Virus record (IMG/VR): IMGVR_UViG_3300037041_000186
Location: 1 to 31,117 of that record
Length of the DNA: 31,117 bases
Strand: one strand, 5' to 3'
DNA from: a virus
Below are positions 7,446-12,322 of the stretch, in pieces. Within the stretch, counting starts at the first letter, position 1; every line of letters starts with the position of its first letter. The notes under the pieces are model-generated. The model was not told the DNA's origin. It worked only from the letters and a program-made list of their open reading frames with translations, and searched no databases. A program made the translations under genes and the position numbers.

Positions 7446-7879
7446 TTCTTCCTCCATCCATAAAGTGCGATCAGCGCCGCCTCGGCTCTGCCGTCGTCTT
7501 TGACCCGCGCCCACTGATCGGAGCAGTCGGGGAAGTATTGGCTGGCCAGCGCGCGGCTGGCGTTCTTGTCGGTCGATAGCCGCATGTTTTTCTTCCACGC
7601 GGACGGATCGACCTCAAAGGTCGGCACGCCGGCGAAGAACAGGCAGGCCTTCAGTTCACCGTAGGCCTGCGCGATGGTCACGGCGTTTTTGATGCCGATC
7701 ATCCGGGGGAAGAACGGGCGTTCAAGCCACGCGCACTTCACAGATCCGATGTCCGAGATCAGCGCACGCTTTTCGTCGAGTGTGCCGGGCATGTCGTAGG
7801 TGCTGACCTGCATGTCGTCGCAGTCCAGCAGCGCGAAGGCGCCCTGCTTGCCGGGATCAATGCCAAGGATCAGGGTCAT
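7442..7879 (-). CDS. RuvC-like Holliday junction resolvase
   Basis: This 145-residue endonuclease should resolve branched DNA formed by replication and recombination before packaging. It has the RuvC/RNase H-fold motif order: ILGIDPG with D8, WLERP with E53, basic residues in SAWKKNMR (K96, K97), and the C-terminal acidic motif KDDGRAEAALIALYG (D128/D129, E133). The length matches compact phage RuvC-like enzymes. It overlaps its neighbours at both ends through ATGA junctions and is followed by the exonuclease gene. The last motif has Glu where many RuvC proteins have Asp, a common phage variant. A general structure-specific nuclease role is possible. Confidence 0.85.
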   Translation of the reverse strand: MTLILGIDPGKQGAFALLDCDDMQVSTYDMPGTLDEKRALISDIGSVKCAWLERPFFPRMIGIKNAVTIAQAYGELKACLFFAGVPTFEVDPSAWKKNMRLSTDKNASRALASQYFPDCSDQWARVKDDGRAEAALIALYGWRKK

Positions 7880-8145
7880 GCCTCACCCGTCGCGATCTCG
7901 CCGCCGCACGCCAGATAGCCGCAGCCGTCCACCCAGTTGTCGGCGTGTCCTGGGTTGGCCTTGGCGCGGGCCAGCTTCATCAGGGTCATCATGATGGCGA
8001 CATCTTCCGGACCGATGCCGACGTCGAGGTGCGCAGACCAGTAACACGCGATCAGGCCGAAGTTGCTTTCGGCGTCACCGTGCGTGTCGGCACGGTCTTT
8101 GGTGACGTATTCTTTGGCGGTGTCGAGGATATCGCTGCGATTCAT
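7876..8145 (-). CDS. DUF6378-like conserved phage protein
   Basis: This 89-residue protein starts MNRSDILDTAKEYVTKDRADTHG. The ATG at 8145 is preferred because GGAGGGA precedes it and it overlaps the HTH gene stop as ATGA; a longer frame eight codons upstream lacks these signs. The conserved block contains TKDRADTHGDAESNF, YWSAHL, VAIMMTLMKLARAKANPGHADNWVDGCGYLACG. The several His/Asp/Glu residues and the helical pattern recall all-alpha nucleotide-handling proteins, but no activity is established. The pattern matches a widely distributed small phage family (DUF6378). It is the second gene of the leftward early operon. Confidence 0.75.
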   Translation of the reverse strand: MNRSDILDTAKEYVTKDRADTHGDAESNFGLIACYWSAHLDVGIGPEDVAIMMTLMKLARAKANPGHADNWVDGCGYLACGGEIATGEA

Positions 8146-8360
8146 GCGAAGTCCCTCCCAGAAATCCATTCCTCTTCAAACCGCAGATCCTCGATCCCGG
8201 TTATGTCGGCCAATCGGTGGCGGTATACTGCTGACGGCACAACGCGGCCAGTCATCCAGCGGCTAAGGCTGGAAGATGCCACCGGCACTTTTCTTGCCAG
8301 CCAGCCAAGTTTGCGCCCGTCTTGAGCGCACCATAGCCGGATTTGAGTTTGAGCCATCAT
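8142..8360 (-). CDS. Helix-turn-helix transcriptional regulator (Cro/CI-like)
   Basis: This 72-residue protein is the probable regulator of the divergent early region. Residues 19-37 (GWLARKVPVASSSLSRWMTG) form a Cro/CI-type helix-turn-helix, followed by RVVPSAVYRHRLADITGI, a usual continuation of the fold. There is no dimerisation or cleavage domain, so it is Cro-sized rather than a full repressor. I use the ATG at 8360 after GGAGGA; an in-frame GTG at 8396 behind AGGAGG would add 12 residues. Its gene leads the leftward replication operon and faces paired GTGCAA/TTGCAC sites at 8454-8503, its likely operators. Autoregulation is an inference from this placement. Confidence 0.75.
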   Translation of the reverse strand: MMAQTQIRLWCAQDGRKLGWLARKVPVASSSLSRWMTGRVVPSAVYRHRLADITGIEDLRFEEEWISGRDFA

Positions 8361-8392
8361 TGGCATATCCTCCATACGTTCAATCTGTTCAT
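8357..8392 (-). CDS. Possible 11-residue leader frame overlapping the HTH start
   Basis: ATG at 8392 lies 9 bases after AGGAGG and opens MNRLNVWRICQ, whose stop overlaps the HTH ATG as ATGA. An in-frame GTG for the HTH gene at 8396 uses the same ribosome binding site, so only one of the two readings may be real. Confidence 0.25.
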   Translation of the reverse strand: MNRLNVWRICQ

Positions 8393-8424
8393 CCACGTTG
8401 TCCTCCTGTGGCTTTGTGCCATCA

Positions 8425-8453
8425 GACCTAAAGGCGAAAATAATTGGCGTCAA
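8425..8453 (-). promoter_or_regulatory. Candidate leftward early promoter
   Basis: On the minus strand TTGACG (8453-8448) is followed after 17 bases by TAGGTC (8430-8425). The -35 box is good and the -10 weak. It abuts the GTGCAA half-site and would transcribe the HTH and replication genes. Confidence 0.4.
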
Positions 8454-8503
8454 GTGCAATTTTTTGCTTGCACGCGGCGGAACAGGTGATATGTTGATTG
8501 CAC
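8454..8503. promoter_or_regulatory. Candidate operator sites for the HTH regulator
   Basis: GTGCAA (8454-8459) and TTGCAC (8468-8473) form a perfect inverted repeat with an eight-base AT-rich spacer. A third TTGCAC half-site lies at 8498-8503, exactly 30 bases (three helical turns) from the second. They overlap or adjoin both candidate promoters, as expected for a regulator that controls divergent transcription. Confidence 0.5.
8464..8495 (+). promoter_or_regulatory. Candidate rightward early promoter
   Basis: Two overlapping readings are possible: TTGCTT (8464) with TGATAT (8487) at 17 bases, or TTGCAC (8468) with TATGTT (8490) at 16 bases. Either would start the plus-strand small-gene operon, and both overlap the putative operator. 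Confidence 0.4.
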
Positions 8504-8528
8504 GAACTAGCAAACAAGGATGACCACC

Positions 8529-8741
8529 ATGACCACCATGAACCTCACCAGCGCAAGCGGCAGCCAGACCACCGTGCTGGTTGTTCGCGAAACACCGAAG
8601 GCAATTTTGGTAAAGGGCAACGCAAGCGAGGCTTGGTTCCCGAAGCGCGCAATCGACGCGGACGGCATCATCGCTGATTGGTTTCAGTTCGACATGGTTC
8701 ACAGCTTTCTGTTTCACGCCCCATATCGGCCAGCCGCATGA
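8529..8741 (+). CDS. Small early protein of unknown function
   Basis: This is the first gene of the rightward early operon, about 70 residues. Three in-frame ATGs (8520, 8529, 8538) lie within a repeated ATGACCACC unit. AAGGA at 8516-8520 touches the first ATG, so I favour the second at 8529, with normal spacing. The body QTTVLVVRETPKAILVKGN followed by EAWFPKRAID and ADWF has a beta-barrel-like pattern seen in small phage early proteins. I recognise no enzyme motif. Its stop overlaps the next start as ATGA. Confidence 0.6.
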   Translation: MTTMNLTSASGSQTTVLVVRETPKAILVKGNASEAWFPKRAIDADGIIADWFQFDMVHSFLFHAPYRPAA

Positions 8742-8872
8742 CCCTCGCCGACCACCTCGACCTGCTGGGGTTCATCCCCCGGCAGGCCCCGCCGAAGCCC
8801 GCCCCACAGCCAGCAGCCTACGCGCCGCCCCAGTGGAAACCAACTTACCCCGGCGAAGATCCGCCGTTTTGA
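8738..8872 (+). CDS. Tiny Pro-rich early protein
   Basis: This 44-residue frame begins MTLADHLDLLGFIPRQ and continues with a Pro/Ala/Gln-rich tail ending YPGEDPPF. Its ATG overlaps the previous stop as ATGA. The short N-terminal helix and proline-rich tail suggest a peptide that binds another protein, but no function is known. A longer frame starting at 8678 overlaps the first gene and is not used. The coupling to the neighbour is the main support. Confidence 0.5.
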   Translation: MTLADHLDLLGFIPRQAPPKPAPQPAAYAPPQWKPTYPGEDPPF

Positions 8873-8886
8873 TAGGAGAAACAAAA

Positions 8887-8991
8887 ATGAAATACCGCAT
8901 TCGTGACATCGTCGCCGACCTGATCGGCATCCTGTGCATCTTCGGCCTGCTGTACGCTGGCTTCATGTTTGGCCTCGGGATGGGGTGGTGA
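8887..8991 (+). CDS. 34-residue single-pass membrane peptide
   Basis: The frame reads MKYRIRDIVADLIGIL followed by CIFGLLYAGFMFGLGMGW. Residues about 9-31 form one hydrophobic helix behind a basic N-terminus, so the peptide probably sits in the inner membrane with its N-terminus inside. AGGAGA precedes the ATG with good spacing. It is separated by one base from the next gene. Small early membrane peptides can alter host physiology or block superinfection; no specific role can be read here. Confidence 0.55.
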   Translation: MKYRIRDIVADLIGILCIFGLLYAGFMFGLGMGW

Positions 8992-8992
8992 C

Positions 8993-9184
8993 ATGGCTGT
9001 CAGACTTGGAGCAATGGACACACACATCGTCCTGACCGCGCTGTGGGATTATCGGGAGACGCTGACCGATTTCGATGAAGCGCCGCCGAACCCGCAGATT
9101 GATGAGAAGATCCAGCGCGTTGATCGCCTCATAAAGCACTACAAGCAATCGTACTTTGCACTGGATAGATTGGGGATCATGTGA
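8993..9184 (+). CDS. Small early protein, helical
   Basis: This 63-residue protein begins MAVRLGAMDTHIVLTALWDYRETL. It is helical and charged, with IDEKIQRVDRLIKHYKQSYF near the end suggesting a short coiled coil. The start at 8993 follows the TM peptide stop by one base; an internal ATG at 9011 is an alternative but has a ribosome binding site only two bases away. No motif assigns a function. It runs into the next gene as TGATG. Confidence 0.5.
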   Translation: MAVRLGAMDTHIVLTALWDYRETLTDFDEAPPNPQIDEKIQRVDRLIKHYKQSYFALDRLGIM

Positions 9185-9384
9185 TGACCGAAGCAGACAA
9201 ACTCCGCGACTACATCGCCCACAAGCAGGGGCAGATTGATCGACTGCTGGCGACCTATGGCCAGGGCGTTCGCCCTAGCTGGGTCTCAGAAGAGCTTAGC
9301 ATTTTGTACCACTATCAGGACGACGCGATCCAAACTCTCAAGCAACTGGAAGAGAACAATGCAGCAAACAATCCTACTAACTAA
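9184..9384 (+). CDS. Small early coiled-coil protein
   Basis: This 66-residue protein begins MTEADKLRDYIAHKQGQID and ends DDAIQTLKQLEENNAANN. Two heptad-like helices flank GVRPSWVSEE, so a helical hairpin is likely. The ATG at 9184 shares a base with the previous stop; an upstream GTG gives one more residue. It overlaps the next gene by 26 bases. No function is recognised. Confidence 0.5.
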   Translation: MTEADKLRDYIAHKQGQIDRLLATYGQGVRPSWVSEELSILYHYQDDAIQTLKQLEENNAANNPTN

Positions 9385-9760
9385 CCAACTCGCCACGGGC
9401 AGTGCCTTTGCGCTGACGGCAGACAACGAAAACGTGTTCATCCCGTCGAAGGTCATGCTCGACAAGGGCGTGCGTGTCGGCCAAAAGGTGCAGGCCATCG
9501 TCGTGCCGAATATGACCCGGCCAGACCGCACGCCTTGGCTGGCGGTGAGCATCTTGGAAGCCGAGCCTGTATCACGGGATGATACGCTGGCCGCCTTCAT
9601 CTTGGGCAACCTGCAAGCTGATGGCCGCGCCACCGTTGAGGAGATCGCGGAAGACATGAACATGTCAGACGACAAGATCTCCGCCAAGCTGGCCGAGATG
9701 GTTGCAGATGGCCGCGTTGTGCGGCTGACGTGCTTTGACTTGCCGGAGGAGGACGCATGA
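9359..9760 (+). CDS. OB-fold (cold-shock-like) plus winged-helix protein
   Basis: This 133-residue protein looks like a nucleic-acid-binding regulator with two parts. Residues 1-65 follow a cold-shock/S1-like pattern: GSAFALTADNENVFIPSKV, then GVRVGQKVQAIVVPN. Residues 75-130 form a small winged helix-turn-helix (LAAFILGNLQADGRATVEEIAEDMNMSDDKISAKLAEMVADGRVVRL). The ATG at 9359 follows GGAAGAG; the longer frame upstream is shadow of the previous gene. It overlaps that gene by 26 bases. A role in transcription or translation control in early infection is plausible. Host cold-shock mimicry is an alternative. Confidence 0.65.
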   Translation: MQQTILLTNQLATGSAFALTADNENVFIPSKVMLDKGVRVGQKVQAIVVPNMTRPDRTPWLAVSILEAEPVSRDDTLAAFILGNLQADGRATVEEIAEDMNMSDDKISAKLAEMVADGRVVRLTCFDLPEEDA

Positions 9761-9972
9761 TGTTTTTCCGTAAGAAACCAGAAACCATGCCCGTGCGTGA
9801 CGTGCAGTCCGAGGCGGTGGCAGCTATCATTCAGGGGTCGGCTGTGCTGCCCAGCAAGCGGCTGACGAATGCGATATACACGGCCTTGCTGGACAACCGC
9901 GTGTCGGTCGAGGAGTTGGACGATCTGGCGAACCGCATCAGCCGCCTTGCGTGGCAGAGGGGGAGAAAATGA
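9757..9972 (+). CDS. Small early protein of unknown function
   Basis: This 71-residue protein begins MMFFRKKPETMPVRDVQ and has a helical middle (SEAVAAIIQGSAVLP, NRVSVEELDDLANRISRLAWQRGRK). Strong GGAGGAGG precedes the paired ATGs at 9757 and 9760. It overlaps both neighbours as ATGA. The basic N-terminus and C-terminus could contact nucleic acid, but this is speculation; I do not recognise the family. Confidence 0.5.
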   Translation: MMFFRKKPETMPVRDVQSEAVAAIIQGSAVLPSKRLTNAIYTALLDNRVSVEELDDLANRISRLAWQRGRK

Positions 9973-10307
9973 CTGACGAAGAACTGATCGCAAAGTTGCG
10001 CGGTGAACCGACATGGGGCGGAATTGTGGTTCTTACAAAGCAAGACGCCAACCGCATCGAAGCCCTGACTGCCGAGTTGGCCACCTGCAAGAAATACCGT
10101 GACGCCTATGCCGAGTGCGACAGGATAGGGACGCAAGCTGTGCGTGACCTCGAAGACAAGCTGGCGAAGGCAGAGGCAGAAGCTAAAAAATATAAACACG
10201 CCTTTGCGGCACAATCCCGCAAGCTGCAAGCGGTGCTTCATATTGAAGGCGTCAAAGCCACCCTCGCAGAGATCAAAGGAGGCAATGATGCCGAGAGCAA
10301 TTTGTGA
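9969..10307 (+). CDS. Early coiled-coil protein, repeat-cassette member 1
   Basis: This 112-residue protein begins MTDEELIAKLRGEPTWGG. The middle DANRIEALTAELATCKKYRD and LEDKLAKAEAEAKKYKHAF is a coiled coil. Near the end it carries KATLAEIKGG, the cassette C-terminal motif, but frame continues a little further (NDAESNL). GGGGGAGAAA precedes the ATG at 9969, which overlaps the previous stop. Two 19-base DNA blocks (9974-9992 and 10051-10069) are identical to blocks in the gene at 11055, showing recent duplication. Proteins with this DEELI-ADRIEALTA-LAKA pattern are common in phage early regions but have no known activity. Confidence 0.55.
   Translation: MTDEELIAKLRGEPTWGGIVVLTKQDANRIEALTAELATCKKYRDAYAECDRIGTQAVRDLEDKLAKAEAEAKKYKHAFAAQSRKLQAVLHIEGVKATLAEIKGGNDAESNL
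10258..10290 (+). repeat. Junction repeat copy 1 (variant)
   Basis: The CTCGCAGAGATCAAAGGAG core (10262-10282 region) matches the other junctions, but the tail is GCAATGATG instead of AGAGCCATGAGTG. It encodes TLAEIKGG and supplies the ribosome binding site of the next gene. Confidence 0.7.
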
Positions 10308-10593
10308 AGACTGCGGGTCTCTGGTTGAAGCAGAGTTGACGCACAATGGTATCTGCGCGGTTGGCCATTACGTTCACTGCGGCTGGGGGCATCAACTGTC
10401 GCCAGATGACCTAATCTCAGATGACGCAGCCGAAATCATCTCAAAGCTAGAAACCAAGCTGGCGAAGGCGGTGGAGGCTTTGGACGAAGCGGTTTACCTG
10501 CTTAAGCCTGACGAAAAAGACATGATGCGACAGGCAGGCGTGTATCGGATTGTGACCACCCTCGCAGAGATCAAAGGAGAGAGCCATGAGTGA
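10288..10593 (+). CDS. Early protein with Cys/His cluster and cassette C-terminus
   Basis: This 101-residue protein begins MPRAICEDCGSLVEAELTH. CEDC plus GHYVHCGWGH could form a small zinc-binding knuckle in residues 1-35. The rest is helical with KLAKAVEALDEAVYLL, and the C-terminus is TTLAEIKGESHE, the repeated cassette motif. AGGAGG stands five bases before the ATG at 10288; an ATG directly before it is too close. Its frame overlaps the previous gene by 20 bases. A zinc-binding adaptor is a guess from the cysteines and histidines. Confidence 0.55.
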   Translation: MPRAICEDCGSLVEAELTHNGICAVGHYVHCGWGHQLSPDDLISDDAAEIISKLETKLAKAVEALDEAVYLLKPDEKDMMRQAGVYRIVTTLAEIKGESHE

Positions 10594-10595
10594 CG
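10556..10595 (+). repeat. Junction repeat copy 2
   Basis: Forty bases identical to copy 3 at 11025-11064. They encode the C-terminal TLAEIKGESHE of the gene before, the AAAGGAGAG ribosome binding site, and ATGAGTGAC, the first codons of the gene after. Confidence 0.85.
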
Positions 10596-11062
10596 CTACA
10601 TTCTACATTGACTGCGAATTTGACGGGCATGATGGGCCACTTCTCAGCATCGCAATGGTGCGGGGCGACGGCTATAGCCTGCACGTTGAAGTGATCCAAG
10701 ATGCAAAAGACCCTTGGGTGATTTCCAACGTCATGCCGATTATGGACGCGCACAAGGCCGATATAACGCGAGTATCAGAACCTTTCTATGTCGGCCCGTT
10801 CCTTCGGGATTTCATGGGTAACTGCCAAAACCCCACCATCATCGCAGACAGCCCCGTGGATATTGGCCGCTTCTGCCGCGCTATCAGCACAGGCTATGAC
10901 GGTGGCTGGCAATCGACTGACTTTCAGCAGATGACGTTCATAGTTCGCAACGTGGACTGCTATCCCACGACGCTGGAAGGCGCGGTGCAACACAATGCTT
11001 GGTGGGATGCCATGGCCCTTCGCGCCACCCTCGCAGAGATCAAAGGAGAGAGCCATGAGTGA
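10586..11062 (+). CDS. DEDDh 3'-5' exonuclease (Rv2179c/RNase T-like)
   Basis: This 158-residue enzyme probably trims RNA or DNA 3' ends. The DEDDh motifs are present in order: FYIDCEFDGHDGPLLSIAMV with D9 and E11, IIADSPVDIGRF with D88 (and D92), and HNAWWDAMAL with H136 and D141. The spacing fits compact phage-type exoribonucleases of the Rv2179c-like family. It is the only recognisable enzyme of the early cassette array. Its last residues, TLAEIKGESHE, are the cassette motif and are not part of the nuclease fold, so the gene seems to have been fused at the junction repeat. The ATG overlaps the previous stop by 8 bases. Host mRNA turnover is a plausible target. Confidence 0.8.
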   Translation: MSDATFYIDCEFDGHDGPLLSIAMVRGDGYSLHVEVIQDAKDPWVISNVMPIMDAHKADITRVSEPFYVGPFLRDFMGNCQNPTIIADSPVDIGRFCRAISTGYDGGWQSTDFQQMTFIVRNVDCYPTTLEGAVQHNAWWDAMALRATLAEIKGESHE

Positions 11063-11064
11063 CG
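11025..11064 (+). repeat. Junction repeat copy 3
   Basis: Identical over 40 bases to copy 2, although the genes before the two copies are unrelated (Cys/His coiled-coil protein versus exonuclease). The end encodes the start of the gene at 11055. Confidence 0.85.
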
Positions 11065-11276
11065 AAGAACTGATCGCACGGCTGCGGGAGGGTGCAACGT
11101 GGGACGATGATATTGCCGCCGCCGACCGCATCGAAGCCCTGACGGCCACGCTGGCGAAGGCGGCGGAGGTTGGCAACAAAATGGCGCATTCGATTGAAGA
11201 GAACTACTACCTCCCAAACATAGCAGGAGAATGGCGTAAGGTTGCAGCCGAGATCAAAGGAGAGAACGATGAGTGA
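11055..11276 (+). CDS. Early coiled-coil protein, repeat-cassette member (paralog of 9969 gene)
   Basis: This 73-residue protein begins MSDEELIARLREGATWDDD and continues AAADRIEALTATLAKAAEVGN. It shares two 19-base identical DNA blocks with the gene at 9969 (11060-11078 and 11125-11143), placing the two as paralogs with a shortened middle. It ends VAAEIKGENDE, a variant of the cassette C-terminus. AAAGGAGAG precedes the ATG, which overlaps the exonuclease stop by 8 bases. No function is known. Confidence 0.55.
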   Translation: MSDEELIARLREGATWDDDIAAADRIEALTATLAKAAEVGNKMAHSIEENYYLPNIAGEWRKVAAEIKGENDE

Positions 11277-11277
11277 C
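11246..11277 (+). repeat. Junction repeat copy 4 (variant)
   Basis: The core GAGATCAAAGGAGAGA is retained, the left part diverges (GCAGCC), and the tail is ACGATGAGTGACG. It encodes AEIKGENDE and the next start codon. Confidence 0.75.
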
Positions 11278-11538
11278 GATCTGGTGAAGCGGCTTGATAG
11301 ATTTGATGCAGACGATTTGCACCGTGAAGCAGCCGACCGCATTGAGGAACTTGAAAAAGCCTGTGATGAATGGGCTGAGGTATCGCAGTCAAATTATCAG
11401 CGGGCAAAGGCAGCAGAAGCCAATCTGGCGAAGGCTGTCTGGGAGTTGGAAAGACTTGGGTTCGACTTTGAAAGTGTGGTTGGTCGTGACCTTATGCAAG
11501 CCATCATCGCAGAGATCAAAGGAGAGAGCCATGAGTAG
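11269..11538 (+). CDS. Early coiled-coil protein, repeat-cassette member
   Basis: This 89-residue protein begins MSDDLVKRLDRFDADD and continues LHREAADRIEELEKACDEWAE, then KAAEANLAKAVWELERLGF. It ends AIIAEIKGESHE. The layout (short start, ADRIEEL heptads, LAKA block, cassette end) matches the genes at 9969 and 11055. It uses the junction ribosome binding site and overlaps the previous stop by 8 bases. Function unknown. Confidence 0.55.
   Translation: MSDDLVKRLDRFDADDLHREAADRIEELEKACDEWAEVSQSNYQRAKAAEANLAKAVWELERLGFDFESVVGRDLMQAIIAEIKGESHE
11507..11536 (+). repeat. Junction repeat copy 5
   Basis: Thirty bases identical to the right part of copies 2 and 3, ending just after the next start codon. 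After ATGAGT the sequence diverges, so the following gene is unrelated to the other members. Confidence 0.8.
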
Positions 11539-11722
11539 ATATATTGTTGAGTGCGAACTCCCAACAGACATGATCCTTGGGATGAAAGCCATTAAGGCAT
11601 TGATAAGGTCTGAGTTGGAGCATGGCTGCACTAGCACTATTGTTGCCTTTGAAGACGATAGCATTTGGTATGTAAGAAAAACCAAGACAGGCTATTCAGC
11701 AAGGACAGCAGGAAAAACATGA
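11531..11722 (+). CDS. Small early protein of unknown function
   Basis: This 63-residue protein begins MSRYIVECELPTDMILGMKA and contains VAFEDDSIWYVRKTKTGYSAR, an alpha/beta pattern that could be one compact domain. The start lies at the last junction repeat, behind AAAGGAGAG. Unlike the genes before it, it lacks the cassette C-terminus. Base composition turns richer in A and T from here to 12238. No family is recognised. Confidence 0.5.
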   Translation: MSRYIVECELPTDMILGMKAIKALIRSELEHGCTSTIVAFEDDSIWYVRKTKTGYSARTAGKT

Positions 11723-11916
11723 CCCGATCCGCCAGCGATAGCCCAGCGGCCCGCGCTCTCAGAGACGCAGGTTACGTTAAGCTTCCCGGCTGGTGGGTTA
11801 CACTAGAACAGTATCAGATGATTCTCTGGATGGCAGAGAAGAACAAAGAAGAGATCGACCGCATAAAGGAGGCGGCAGTTGACAAACATTACCGAGATTC
11901 GTGGCGTAGTCTTTAG
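11719..11916 (+). CDS. Small early protein of unknown function
   Basis: This 65-residue protein begins MTRSASDSPAARALRDAGYVK and continues LPGWWVTLEQYQMILWMAEKN. The end KEEIDRIKEAAVDKHYRD is helical. A region of the GYVKLPGWWVT type appears in several small phage early proteins as a short folded unit. The ATG overlaps the previous stop as ATGA. The gene overlaps the next one by 38 bases. I cannot assign a role. Confidence 0.5.
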   Translation: MTRSASDSPAARALRDAGYVKLPGWWVTLEQYQMILWMAEKNKEEIDRIKEAAVDKHYRDSWRSL

Positions 11917-12238
11917 ATCACAGAAAGAAGCAGCCCAATGGGCAGGCGTCACACCTTCAGCCATCAGCACCAGACTATCCCACACTGGAACCCTTGAGCG
12001 TGTCGGCCTCAATCTAGCAGGCGGACAGATTGGCAATCAAGCAAATGCCAAACCACTAACTCTAGGCAAGACAACCTTCCCATCAAGAACGATTGCTGCC
12101 CAAGAAATAGGTATGAGCAGAGACAAGCTAACAAGAGCATTGTCTCCAAGAGCAACGACCGCAATGAAAGAAAGATTGCTCCTTGCTATCATGCGATACG
12201 AAGCCTTGAAGACAAATCATCAGGGCATTAGGATGTGA
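11879..12238 (+). CDS. Protein with two HTH-like repeats (NUMOD-like), TTG start
   Basis: This 119-residue protein starts at a TTG codon placed six bases after AAGGAGG; no ATG fits this frame with a similar site. It holds two related modules: VVFRSQKEAAQWAGVTPSAIS (residues about 10-30) and TTFPSRTIAAQEIGMSRDKLT (about 64-85). Each resembles the short helix-turn-helix unit that accompanies homing endonucleases (NUMOD type), but no nuclease motif is present. It may be a DNA-binding remnant of a homing element or a stand-alone regulator. It is the last gene before the convergent element. The sequence is AT-richer than the rest, which suggests recent acquisition. Confidence 0.55.
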   Translation: MTNITEIRGVVFRSQKEAAQWAGVTPSAISTRLSHTGTLERVGLNLAGGQIGNQANAKPLTLGKTTFPSRTIAAQEIGMSRDKLTRALSPRATTAMKERLLLAIMRYEALKTNHQGIRM

Positions 12239-12240
12239 TT

Positions 12241-12319
12241 CGAGGGGCGCACAAAGCACGGCTTTGTATTGGTCGAAGATCAGACTGCGCTACGGCTCAT
12301 CTTCATCAGGCGCCCCTCG
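12241..12319. other. Branched inverted-repeat element between convergent operons
   Basis: CGAGGGGCGC (12241-12250) pairs perfectly with GCGCCCCTCG (12310-12319). Inside lie two hairpins: ACAAAGC/GCTTTGT (12251-12267, three-base loop) and GAAGATCAG against CTCATCTTC (12275-12304, one mismatch). Together they give a three-way junction. It sits just after the plus-strand stop (12238) and just before the minus-strand stop (12323), so a two-way termination or RNA-stability role is likely, though no T-run follows. Confidence 0.65.
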
Positions 12320-12322
12320 CGA

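Noticed and set aside
7446-7598. 51-codon extension of the exonuclease frame
   Set aside because: It overlaps the RuvC-like gene in another frame; the ATGA overlap and GAGGAAGA fix the start at 7445.
8361-8717. 119-codon extension of the HTH frame
   Set aside because: It would run through the divergent promoter region and the first rightward gene, with no conserved pattern.
10258-11536. CRISPR-like array
   Set aside because: The repeats are irregularly spaced and each is coding sequence plus ribosome binding site, with no uniform spacers.
12241-12319. tRNA or tRNA-like gene
   Set aside because: The outer stem is 10 pairs and there is no standard T-arm, D-arm or anticodon arm; only two hairpins are inside.
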